DNA of 64,000 nucleotides, from NCBI GenBank assembly GCA_001874155.1, contig MPDB01000001.1, forward strand, positions 496,001 through 560,000, given 5' to 3'. The notes under the pieces were generated by a model, which made no database searches, was not told the DNA's origin, and saw only the letters and a program-made list of their open reading frames with translations. The translations under genes were made by a program, and so were the position numbers. This stretch comes from Vibrio sp. MedPE-SWchi (GTDB lineage Bacteria > Pseudomonadota > Gammaproteobacteria > Enterobacterales > Vibrionaceae). Shown piece by piece: positions 10,041 through 17,360 of the stretch; the stretch's first letter is position 1; each line of letters opens with the position of its first letter.

Positions 10041-11056
10041 TACTTCACACTCAACGGGTTACGTTGAACATATTCCAACGCTTGAGAATCCAGAATATTT
10101 CGATAGTTTGGAACGCTACCCTCTACCAAGTTTGAGTCCAACGCCCATCGCGCCTGCAACTGGAGGTTCGATAACAGCGCATTACCGATTGATAAGCGAA
10201 ACGCATAATCATGCCAAGACCAATCTAACTGCGATTGTGGAAGAGAGAGCGATTCAGCGACAATTTCTTGCGCTCGGCTAGGGTTCGCTTTCATCCACTG
10301 AATCGACTCTTCTAACGCCGTTAGTATCGCAATCGTATTTTCTAGGTGCACTGTATCCGATGACTTTCGCGTAATAAGATTAAACGTAAGGTGATAGATA
10401 CCTTCTAGGCTGAGGTCGACTACATTTTCTACCGATGATGTGAGTAAAAACCCATACGGCTCCCAAACTGAAATTGCATCAACATCGCCTGAGACGAGCG
10501 CTTGATTTAGTTTATCTGGCGCAATATAAACCCGCTCAACAGGCAATGTTTTCAAATTATTCGCGATCAACATTGAGTCAAAATAAAATTCACTCGCACT
10601 CGCTTTAACAATCCCTATTTTCTTACCATTCAATTGCTCAAGCGACTTTATTCCACTCTCTTGTAGCGCCAATAACTTTATATTGTTTCCAGACTCTACA
10701 AAACAACTCACGAGAGAGATATCGTCCTGCTTAAAGCTTTCAAACATGACCACCGATTCTGAGGATGTGGCGTAGCCTACTTCATCATTAAATAATGATC
10801 TTGCGCAGGCAACACCGCCTTTACAGGGAATCAGCTCTACTTGGACGTCCGATTTTTTAAACAAACCGAGTTGATCAGCAACAATAAAGGGGGAAGATAA
10901 TGGAGTTTGAGAAACGGCTATTTTCACCACTTCTTTACTGTCTATTTGAGAGATGCTGTTATAGGATGAAACGTAATAAATTAAGGCAGATAGCACCAAT
11001 ATTGTTGCTGAAATTAGAGACGTTTTAGCTTTGAGTTCCACTATACCAATACCCAC
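10040..11056 (-). CDS. Orphan periplasmic substrate-binding protein (NMT1/SsuA-TauA type)
   Basis: 338 residues with an N-terminal hydrophobic anchor or signal (about 14-31). The body is a type II periplasmic binding fold of the NMT1/THI5-like group: VVKIAVSQTPLSSPFIVADQ at the start of the mature part, ELIPCKGGVACARSL, LNGKKIGIVKASASEF and DAISVWEPYGFLL. Members usually bind sulfonates, thiamine precursors or nitrate for ABC transporters, but no permease or ATPase gene is near. The next gene, with one-base overlap, is a membrane diguanylate cyclase, so a role as periplasmic ligand sensor is likely (inference). The start is uncertain: GTG at 11056 or GTG at 11041. Confidence 0.85.
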   Translation of the reverse strand: MGIGIVELKAKTSLISATILVLSALIYYVSSYNSISQIDSKEVVKIAVSQTPLSSPFIVADQLGLFKKSDVQVELIPCKGGVACARSLFNDEVGYATSSESVVMFESFKQDDISLVSCFVESGNNIKLLALQESGIKSLEQLNGKKIGIVKASASEFYFDSMLIANNLKTLPVERVYIAPDKLNQALVSGDVDAISVWEPYGFLLTSSVENVVDLSLEGIYHLTFNLITRKSSDTVHLENTIAILTALEESIQWMKANPSRAQEIVAESLSLPQSQLDWSWHDYAFRLSIGNALLSNLQLQARWALDSNLVEGSVPNYRNILDSQALEYVQRNPLSVK

Positions 11057-11142
11057 AAGGCTACTAAGGTAAATTAACTATAGTTCAAACTAAAACATCT
11101 CTTCTATAAATTTGCGATTTATTAAATACTTAATATAAATAG

Positions 11143-11173
11143 AAAGGCAGTACCGTTTGTCAGTACTGCCTTA
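11143..11173 (-). terminator. Intrinsic terminator of the TrmY-like gene
   Basis: GGCAGTAC and GTACTGCC arms with a nine-base loop, followed on the minus strand by TTTCTATTT. It lies 25 bp past the stop codon. Confidence 0.75.
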
Positions 11174-11198
11174 TATAAAGGATCTATTTAGAGGCTGC

Positions 11199-11798
11199 TT
11201 AGCCCAATTGAATATCTAACTCATTTTGAATCAAGACGATACACTGGGAGGCAAAGAGCATCTTGGGTCCAAGGCTAATTTTCTGTGTATTCAAACGTTT
11301 CAGACTGTTCCAAGACTTTTTCGGCATTGGAATATGATCGGTCAGCAGAAAACAAGCGTCATGAGCCAATTCTATTTCACGCACAGAATCGCCCTTTTTA
11401 TCCAAAAGGTAGAGTTGGTAGGTCTCTGCCAAACGCTGTACTAAACGTTCAAAGCTGACGGTTTCAACGGTCATTCCCGCATCCACATCGCGAAGCTGCT
11501 CTTTGTCCATTCCAACGGATACGTCTAAAGCACGAGCAATCATATTGATCAACGCTTGTTCGTGAAAGCCACCAATGTTGCGCAGCTCACTGGATTGAAA
11601 ACGCACCGTTCGAGAGAAGTCTTTCGTACTTTCAATCACCAAGTAAACTTCGACATCATCGCGATGTGATTGCGCGGTGAAAATGGCATTCATCAATACA
11701 TGAGCCAAGATCTCGGTATGGGCTTCCTCTCCTACTGAGGCTAGAAAAGTATTTTTATCGGTTGAAGCGGCACGGGCACGAACAACAAAAGCTCTCAT
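11199..11798 (-). CDS. TrmY-like SPOUT methyltransferase (putative pseudouridine methyltransferase)
   Basis: 199 residues, full length for the family. It begins MRAFVVRARAASTDKNTFL and has the conserved EILAHVLMNAIF and FLLTDHIPMPKKSW segments with a C-terminal IQNELD, as in TrmY / UPF0217 proteins. Archaeal TrmY N1-methylates pseudouridine 54 in the tRNA T arm using SAM. Bacteria normally carry m5U54 there, so the substrate of Vibrio homologues is not obvious; databases call them putative pseudouridine methyltransferases. The gene is a single unit with a downstream terminator, and the small LexA-controlled gene lies upstream on the same strand. Confidence 0.85.
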   Translation of the reverse strand: MRAFVVRARAASTDKNTFLASVGEEAHTEILAHVLMNAIFTAQSHRDDVEVYLVIESTKDFSRTVRFQSSELRNIGGFHEQALINMIARALDVSVGMDKEQLRDVDAGMTVETVSFERLVQRLAETYQLYLLDKKGDSVREIELAHDACFLLTDHIPMPKKSWNSLKRLNTQKISLGPKMLFASQCIVLIQNELDIQLG

Positions 11799-11872
11799 AT
11801 TGGTACTCTTTTACTTGGGTTGGTAACAAACGTTCATTACCCGGAAATATTTTTGGAAAAAGAGAATACCAT

Positions 11873-11897
11873 ACAGGGTATCTTCAACATACCCTGT
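11873..11897 (-). terminator. Hairpin downstream of the small SOS-box gene, probable terminator
   Basis: Perfect nine-base arms (ACAGGGTAT and ATACCCTGT) with a seven-base loop. On the minus strand it is followed by a moderately T-rich tract (TGGTATTCTCTTTTT). It lies between the small gene and the TrmY-like gene. Confidence 0.6.
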
Positions 11898-11983
11898 ACC
11901 TTAGCCAATCTGCCATTCTTCAGCGCAGAAACATTCTAATATTGGCTCAGAAAACCAATTGACGCGACAGCTGCTCGCTTGAT

Positions 11984-12202
11984 CTAGTGCTCGACGCCCG
12001 ATGGGTTGAAGCCAAATTCAGACTGTTGGTACACCTTTGCAAGAGACTTGTTCTTCGCCCTCTTTCTAGGCTTAGGTGTGTTGGGTTGACTCTCTTCTGA
12101 GAGCAACGCTTGTTGATGTTCTTTTGCTGACTCGACAAACGCTTGGTTACTCAAAGCTTCTTGTCGTAAACGATTAACTCGCTCTAGGGTTTCCCACAAC
12201 AT
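11984..12202 (-). CDS. Small basic protein of unknown function, LexA-controlled
   Basis: 72 residues starting at an ATG with a good GAGGTG site six bases upstream. It has a helical N-terminal half (MLWETLERVNRLRQEAL), a strongly basic middle (KPRKRAKNKSLAK) and a polar C-terminus; no signal peptide or membrane segment. I do not recognise the family. Two near-consensus LexA operators lie within 90 bp upstream, the nearer ending 17 bases before the start codon, so induction on DNA damage is likely. The basic patch would suit nucleic-acid or phosphoprotein binding, but this is a guess. Overlapping frames at this locus are shadows. Confidence 0.75.
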   Translation of the reverse strand: MLWETLERVNRLRQEALSNQAFVESAKEHQQALLSEESQPNTPKPRKRAKNKSLAKVYQQSEFGFNPSGVEH

Positions 12203-12218
12203 ATTTCACCTCAATTAA

Positions 12219-12238
12219 CACTGTATTTATAAACAGTA
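12219..12238. promoter_or_regulatory. LexA (SOS) box, promoter-proximal
   Basis: CACTGTATTTATAAACAGTA, a CTGT-N8-ACAG palindrome differing from the E. coli consensus at few positions. On the minus strand it overlaps a likely -10 element (TATACT) whose -35 partner TTGTTA lies 16 bases upstream. It therefore sits where a repressor would block the promoter of the 72-residue gene. Confidence 0.85.
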
Positions 12239-12267
12239 TAACTCTTGAATCCAAATTAACAAGAAAA

Positions 12268-12287
12268 TACTGTATATAAAAACAGCA
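12268..12287. promoter_or_regulatory. Second LexA (SOS) box, upstream
   Basis: TACTGTATATAAAAACAGCA, again CTGT-N8-ACAG and very close to the LexA consensus. Its centre lies 49 bases from that of the first box and it abuts the predicted -35 of the small gene. It is 88 bp from the divergent solute-binding protein gene. Confidence 0.85.
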
Positions 12288-12374
12288 AGGCAAGTTATCT
12301 CTATGAAACACACCTCGGTTTTCTGTACTAAACTCTGAGCTAGTGGGTGGAATAATGGGAAGGTTTTTGGATAA

Positions 12375-14153
12375 ATGAATCGAAGTACATTGAGATCTAT
12401 TGCCTCCCTTAATAAAGGGACAAAACTAGCGTTACTATTGATTCCTTATCTATATTTCTTCTCGTCTACAGTTTCTGCATCCCCTTTATCCACCAACTCT
12501 GCCGAGCCTAGTGACGCACTGGATATCAACGCTCTCGCTCAACAGTTTGAGCATTCGACCCTCTCTTTGAGCGAACGCAAAACTGAGCTTGAATGGTTCC
12601 GACAAGCTGCTCACAAGTATCGTGGTCTGAAAATTACGGTTATTTCAGAAGACATTCCAACTCACCGCTATGAGTCTCAGCACTTAGCTAAGTTATTTAC
12701 ACAACTAACCGGAATACAGGTTAGTCATGAAATTACTGGTGAAGATGATCTCGTTAAGCGGCTTCAACTTCAGATGAACTCTGGCCTGTATATCTATGAC
12801 GGTTACATCAACGACAGTGATTTCATTGGTACTCACTCTCGAACAGGCAAAGTCATTCCAATTTCTGATTACATTGAGGGGGAATGGCAAGACATTACCT
12901 TACCGACCCTCGACTTAGATGACTTCATCGGTATTGAATTTACCCAAAGTGCTCAAGGCACCCTTTATCAACTTCCTGCCCAGCAATTTGCCAACCTGTA
13001 CTGGTACCGACACGACTGGTTCTCTAATCAAGAGTATCAAGACGGTTTTTTTGAGCTCTACGGGTATGAACTCGCCGTCCCACAGAACTGGCAAGCTTAT
13101 GAAGATATTGCGGAATATTTTACTCAACATATAAGAGAAATTGATGGCGAGCGCATTTGGGGCCACTTCGATTATGGAAAATATGAACCCTCCTTGGGTT
13201 GGAGGATCTCTGACTCATGGCTAAGCCTTGCAGGTGTTAATGATGTGGGATTACCGAGTGGGTTGCCTGTCGGTGATTGGGGGATTCGCGCTGTGGACTG
13301 TGTACCCGTTGGCGCGAGTGTGACACGCGGAGGAGCACTCAACAGTCCGGCCGCCATCTACGCCCTCGAAAAATACAAATTTTGGTTGGAAAACTACGCC
13401 CCGCCAGAAGCAAAGACACTCACCTTCAGAACCGCAGCGCAATGGCTTGCGCAGGGCAAAGTGGCGCAACAGATATTTTGGTATAGCGCGTTTGTGCCAA
13501 CCTTGTTGGATGAGAACTCTAAGGTCGTTGATGAGAATGGCGATCCACTTTGGCGCCTTGCTCCATCCCCTCGAGGAAAATACTGGAAAGAAGGAATGAA
13601 GTCCGGCTATCAAGATGCTGGATCGTGGACATTTCTTCATTCCGCCCCTAGCGAAAAAACCCAAGCCGCCTGGCTCTATGCACAATTCACCGTTGCAAAA
13701 ACAGTGTCGTTTGACAAGCTACTTAAGGGCTTTACACCGATCCGGCATTCAGACATTCAATCACCTTCATTCGCCGGATTACAAAAGCAATTAGGGGGTC
13801 TTGTTGAATTCTATCAAAGTGACGCGAAGTACATCTGGACGCCATCCGGCTTAAATATCCCAGACTACTCTGCAATGGCGGCCATGTGGTGGCAACACAT
13901 TGGAGAATATTTGTATGGTGACATTACCGCCAAAGAAACCCTGTACAAACTCGCCAGTAAATTTGATCAACATATGCAGTCGTTGTCGAACAAAGCACTA
14001 AAACAATGTTCGCCTGAACTAAATATGATCTCAGACCCAACAGTGTGGCTCAATAAGCAAGGAGCACCATGGAAAGAGATCGTCGAGAAACCCAAAGGGG
14101 TCACCCTCCCACTCTCTGAGGTTTATAAGCAATGGAAAGTCGATGCACGCTGA
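12375..14153 (+). CDS. Orphan extracellular solute-binding protein (family 1-like, large)
   Basis: 592 residues with a signal peptide (hydrophobic stretch about 18-34, cleavage near SASP). The rest looks like a large type 1 ABC solute-binding protein, with KITVISEDIPTHRY early, repeated Trp-rich segments (NLYWYRHDWF, FWYSAFVPTL) and a DAGSWTFLHSAPS segment. Size and motifs resemble the 570-600 residue polyol/glycerol-type binding proteins such as GlpV of rhizobia; this is a resemblance, not proof of ligand. No permease or ATPase gene lies nearby. The next gene, another binding-protein fold, overlaps its end by 22 bases, so the pair is one operon. A sensory or shared-transporter role is possible. 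Confidence 0.82.
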   Translation: MNRSTLRSIASLNKGTKLALLLIPYLYFFSSTVSASPLSTNSAEPSDALDINALAQQFEHSTLSLSERKTELEWFRQAAHKYRGLKITVISEDIPTHRYESQHLAKLFTQLTGIQVSHEITGEDDLVKRLQLQMNSGLYIYDGYINDSDFIGTHSRTGKVIPISDYIEGEWQDITLPTLDLDDFIGIEFTQSAQGTLYQLPAQQFANLYWYRHDWFSNQEYQDGFFELYGYELAVPQNWQAYEDIAEYFTQHIREIDGERIWGHFDYGKYEPSLGWRISDSWLSLAGVNDVGLPSGLPVGDWGIRAVDCVPVGASVTRGGALNSPAAIYALEKYKFWLENYAPPEAKTLTFRTAAQWLAQGKVAQQIFWYSAFVPTLLDENSKVVDENGDPLWRLAPSPRGKYWKEGMKSGYQDAGSWTFLHSAPSEKTQAAWLYAQFTVAKTVSFDKLLKGFTPIRHSDIQSPSFAGLQKQLGGLVEFYQSDAKYIWTPSGLNIPDYSAMAAMWWQHIGEYLYGDITAKETLYKLASKFDQHMQSLSNKALKQCSPELNMISDPTVWLNKQGAPWKEIVEKPKGVTLPLSEVYKQWKVDAR

Positions 14154-14836
14154 TCGTAACGCTGTTGTGCATTAGCTTCTTAAGCTACGCAGAACCTCTT
14201 CAGCTCAATACGTTTTTCTCACCTCCTCTCGTCAATAAAGAAGGGAATCCAAACAGTGGAATCACCCACCACACCATTACCGAGATCTTTCATCGAGCGA
14301 AGATCGATTATGACATGCGCTACGCCCCGAAGGCTCGAGCATTAAAGTCGGCCAAGCGACGGTTAAATACCTGCTCTTTTCCTATTTCCCGCTCTCAATT
14401 GATAGAAGCTGACTTCGTGTGGATAGGCCCTGTCGCGATCAGCCAGTACGCGTTGTATGGGAAAGATGCCTCGGATTCTAACGCCCTTTTCTCTATTCGT
14501 GATGCCATTAACCATAAAATCGTCGCTTACGAAGGCTATGCGTTAACGCAGCTGCTCGAAGATCAGGGGTACAACCTGTTAATCACAAAAGAGCTTGAAG
14601 AAGGGATAAAAATGCTACGAAGAGAGGGCGTGGATTACTGGTTGTCGGATACACGCTCTGCCGCCACCATTGCTCGAGATTTGGAGGTTAAACTGTCCCC
14701 TTCTCCTTTTATATTTCTAACGGAAATCAAATACCTTGCCTGCAACAAAGACATGCAAACTCATGATGCAGTGAAGCTACAAAATGAAATCGACACCATG
14801 CTATCCAACGGTGAAATACGCATGTCTTTAATGTAA
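14132..14836 (+). CDS. Orphan amino-acid-type substrate-binding protein (SBP family 3-like)
   Basis: 234 residues with a signal peptide (about 7-20, cleavage near SYAEP). The pattern is that of short family 3 periplasmic binding proteins: GITHHTITEIFHRAKIDY, MRYAPKARALKSAKR, FPISRSQLIEADFVWIGPV and a YEGYALTQLLEDQGY segment. The ATG lies inside the end of the upstream solute-binding gene (22-base overlap), so translation is probably coupled. Without transporter genes its role is open; similar stand-alone proteins often feed signalling proteins. The usual ligand-binding Arg-Asp pair cannot be assigned with confidence. Confidence 0.78.
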   Translation: MESRCTLIVTLLCISFLSYAEPLQLNTFFSPPLVNKEGNPNSGITHHTITEIFHRAKIDYDMRYAPKARALKSAKRRLNTCSFPISRSQLIEADFVWIGPVAISQYALYGKDASDSNALFSIRDAINHKIVAYEGYALTQLLEDQGYNLLITKELEEGIKMLRREGVDYWLSDTRSAATIARDLEVKLSPSPFIFLTEIKYLACNKDMQTHDAVKLQNEIDTMLSNGEIRMSLM

Positions 14837-14872
14837 AGCGAATAAGTTGGATCTGCCGATATGAATCAAACT

Positions 14873-14900
14873 AAAAAGGAGCACATCCGTGCTCCTTTTA
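14873..14900. terminator. Bidirectional terminator
   Basis: AAAAGGAGCAC and GTGCTCCTTTT arms with a four-base loop. It serves the binding-protein pair on the plus strand and the BCCT transporter gene on the minus strand. Confidence 0.85.
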
Positions 14901-14930
14901 TACCAATCAATCTAGTTCGATGACACGATA

Positions 14931-16532
14931 CTAATTCGCTGATGCAACCGAATATTTGAATTGATTCAACTCTGAACGAAGACCAAGAACAAGGCTCACA
15001 CACATGATAAGTAGAACAAATGTGAATGGCAGTGCGGTTGAGATCATGCCCGCTTGCAATGCCTGCATCGCTTCAGTACCACCAACCCATAACAACACAG
15101 CGGCGATACAACCTTCAATAATGGCCCAGAACACGCGTTGTGGAACAGGCGCTTCTACTTTACCACCCGAAGTGATGCTATCGATAACCAATGAAGCGGA
15201 GTCTGAAGAGGTTACAAAGAACACCATAATCAATACGATGGATAATATAGACAATGCGTTTGTCATTGGTAATGCATCATACGTATTGTAAAGTGCGAGA
15301 GAAATATCGGTTAAGCCATTCATTCCCAGCTCACCCACATTATTGGCAATCTGATCAATGGCAACACCACCGAATACAGACATCCAGATAAGTGTAATCG
15401 CTGTTGGAACAATAATCACTGCCGTTAAGAATTCTCTAACCGTTCTGCCTTTTGAAACGCGCGCAATGAACATGCCGACACATGGAGACCATGAAATCCA
15501 CCATGCCCAGTAGAATACCGTCCAACCGTGCATCCAAGACTCATCTTCACGACCCAGTGGGTTACTTAGTGGAATGAAATTCTCAACATAGCCCATTAGA
15601 GCGTTTGGAATCGCAGACATTGAAACGGTAAGCGTGAGCACTGCTACAAAGAAAAGCAGACCAAACGCTAGGATCATATTGAGGTTACTTAGAATCTTAA
15701 CCCCGCCATGAATGCCACGTACCACCGAAAAGATGGCAAACATGGTGACAAACGCAATAACACCAATCTGCAAGCCAAGGCCGCCATTTGTGCCAAACAC
15801 GTGATTGATACCACTTGTTACTTGTTGAGCACCAAGGCCCAGCGAAGTAGCTAAACCAAACAAGGTCGCCAGAACGGCCATAATATCGATTACGTGGCCG
15901 AACGCGCCCCATGTACGGTCACCCAAAATAGGATAGAAAACCGAACGCATCGACAGCGGCAAGCCCTTATTGAATGCAAACAAAGCAAGAGATAAGCCCA
16001 CGATGCCGTAGATGGCCCAACCGTGGATGCCCCAGTGGAACACACTCGCACCCAGTGCCAAACGAGCGGCTTCTTCGGTGTGTGGCTCAACACCTAATGG
16101 TGTGCCATACCAGTCGGTGTAGTAGGCAACGGGTTCAGAAACACCGTAAAACATCAGGCCAATACCGATACCGGCAGAGAACAACATGGCTACCCAAGAA
16201 AGGTTTGAATGCTCAGGCTGCGCGCCTTTGCCGCCAAGGCGGATCTTGCCAAAAGGTGTAAAAATCAGGCCGATACAAAAAACAACGAATAGATTCGCTG
16301 ACCACATGAACAGTGAGTCAAACCTGTCAATGATGGCCCATTTAACGCTGTCGAGTGAAGATTTTGCAGTGGTAGGATCTGAAACAAGAAGGGCGAGAAT
16401 AAAGAGGATAATCAGTCCTGCACTGATAAGAAAAACAGGGGTGTGTATGTCAAATCCCCATTTTTGGATGTTGTCTTGACCAACCGTATAGTCGGTATTT
16501 TCGATACTATATTTATCGTTAACTTGTGTCAT
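14931..16532 (-). CDS. BCCT-family transporter (betaine/choline/carnitine type)
   Basis: 533 residues from the ATG at 16532, which has AGAGGG five bases upstream; a longer form from 16574 lacks such a site. About twelve membrane segments, starting near residue 30. The BCCT signature is complete: the glycine-rich SAGIGIGLMFYGVSEP segment and the Trp-rich WTVFYWAWWISWSPCVGMFIARVSKGR region, split here only for description. The second part includes the substrate aromatic-box tryptophans. BCCT carriers import quaternary ammonium compounds, usually with Na+, for osmoprotection or catabolism. The C-terminal tail is short, suggesting little osmosensing. Substrate cannot be chosen from sequence; no choline genes are adjacent. 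Confidence 0.92.
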   Translation of the reverse strand: MTQVNDKYSIENTDYTVGQDNIQKWGFDIHTPVFLISAGLIILFILALLVSDPTTAKSSLDSVKWAIIDRFDSLFMWSANLFVVFCIGLIFTPFGKIRLGGKGAQPEHSNLSWVAMLFSAGIGIGLMFYGVSEPVAYYTDWYGTPLGVEPHTEEAARLALGASVFHWGIHGWAIYGIVGLSLALFAFNKGLPLSMRSVFYPILGDRTWGAFGHVIDIMAVLATLFGLATSLGLGAQQVTSGINHVFGTNGGLGLQIGVIAFVTMFAIFSVVRGIHGGVKILSNLNMILAFGLLFFVAVLTLTVSMSAIPNALMGYVENFIPLSNPLGREDESWMHGWTVFYWAWWISWSPCVGMFIARVSKGRTVREFLTAVIIVPTAITLIWMSVFGGVAIDQIANNVGELGMNGLTDISLALYNTYDALPMTNALSILSIVLIMVFFVTSSDSASLVIDSITSGGKVEAPVPQRVFWAIIEGCIAAVLLWVGGTEAMQALQAGMISTALPFTFVLLIMCVSLVLGLRSELNQFKYSVASAN

Positions 16533-16721
16533 TTTCCCTCTCAAGTTACTGCGTACACCCCAAAAATGTGCCATAAAAAAACCACTATTTCCTTAGTGGC
16601 CTAAACATATTACACGGATGTACTTATGAGTTTTCGCGGAAAATGGTAACAGCTCAAGCTTTCAAAGCCAACAAAAATTAGATTTAAATCACATTTACAA
16701 TGCAATTTGTGAACAATAATC

Positions 16722-17360
16722 TCAATCTAGAATGCCTTTATCGTACGCATATTTGGCTAATTCAACGGTCGAATGCAGCCCTAGTTTATGCTTAATATTT
16801 TGCCTATGTGTCTCAACCGTACGACTGCTAATGCTTAATAAAGATGCGATTTTCTTGCTGCTATTTCCCTGGGCAACCAACTTAAGAACGGCCTCTTCTC
16901 GTCGACTCAATGGGCTCACGTTTGTGTTAGAGGGAACGACGTCTTGTGAGAAAAGTGTCTGTGTTGTCGTCTCACAAAAGTAGGTAGAGCCTTGATTTAC
17001 GGTCTTTATTGCCTGAACCATCTTCTCGGCAGTAATCTCTTTGAGCATGTAGCCAACCGCACCGGCTTGCATAACTTTCATGATGTATTCGCGATGATCA
17101 TGCATAGTGAGCATCAGCACTTTTGCGTCGGGGTTTTCTTCTCTGATTAAACGCGTCGCCTCGATGCCATTCATTAAAGGCATACTCACATCCATTAATA
17201 TTACATCGGGCTTCAATTCCCTTACGCTCTCTATGGCCTCTAAACCATTGCTCGCAGTACCGACCACTGAAATACCATTTTCTAACTCTAATCGCGCTAA
17301 AAATCCATCCAGCACAACCTGGTGATCATCAACAATTACAACACTAATTAATTTACTCAT
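16722..17360 (-). CDS. NarL/FixJ-type response regulator
   Basis: 212 residues from the ATG at 17360, which overlaps the end of the kinase gene by eight bases; an ATG at 17372 is the alternative. An N-terminal receiver domain has the acidic pair (VDDHQ), phosphoacceptor Asp in VILMDVSMPLMNG, the LTMHD Thr and the MLKE Lys. The C-terminal LuxR-type helix-turn-helix begins SPLSRREEAVLKLVAQG with recognition helix SSRTVETHRQNI. It is the cognate partner of the upstream kinase by overlap. The nearby TRAP transporter, upstream on the same strand, is the obvious candidate target (inference). Confidence 0.93.
   Translation of the reverse strand: MSKLISVVIVDDHQVVLDGFLARLELENGISVVGTASNGLEAIESVRELKPDVILMDVSMPLMNGIEATRLIREENPDAKVLMLTMHDHREYIMKVMQAGAVGYMLKEITAEKMVQAIKTVNQGSTYFCETTTQTLFSQDVVPSNTNVSPLSRREEAVLKLVAQGNSSKKIASLLSISSRTVETHRQNIKHKLGLHSTVELAKYAYDKGILD

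Noticed and set aside
13251..13685. 144-residue antisense frame inside the solute-binding protein gene
   Set aside because: Composition (Arg, Cys, Gly, Trp rich) is that of a shadow frame, opposite a supported gene.
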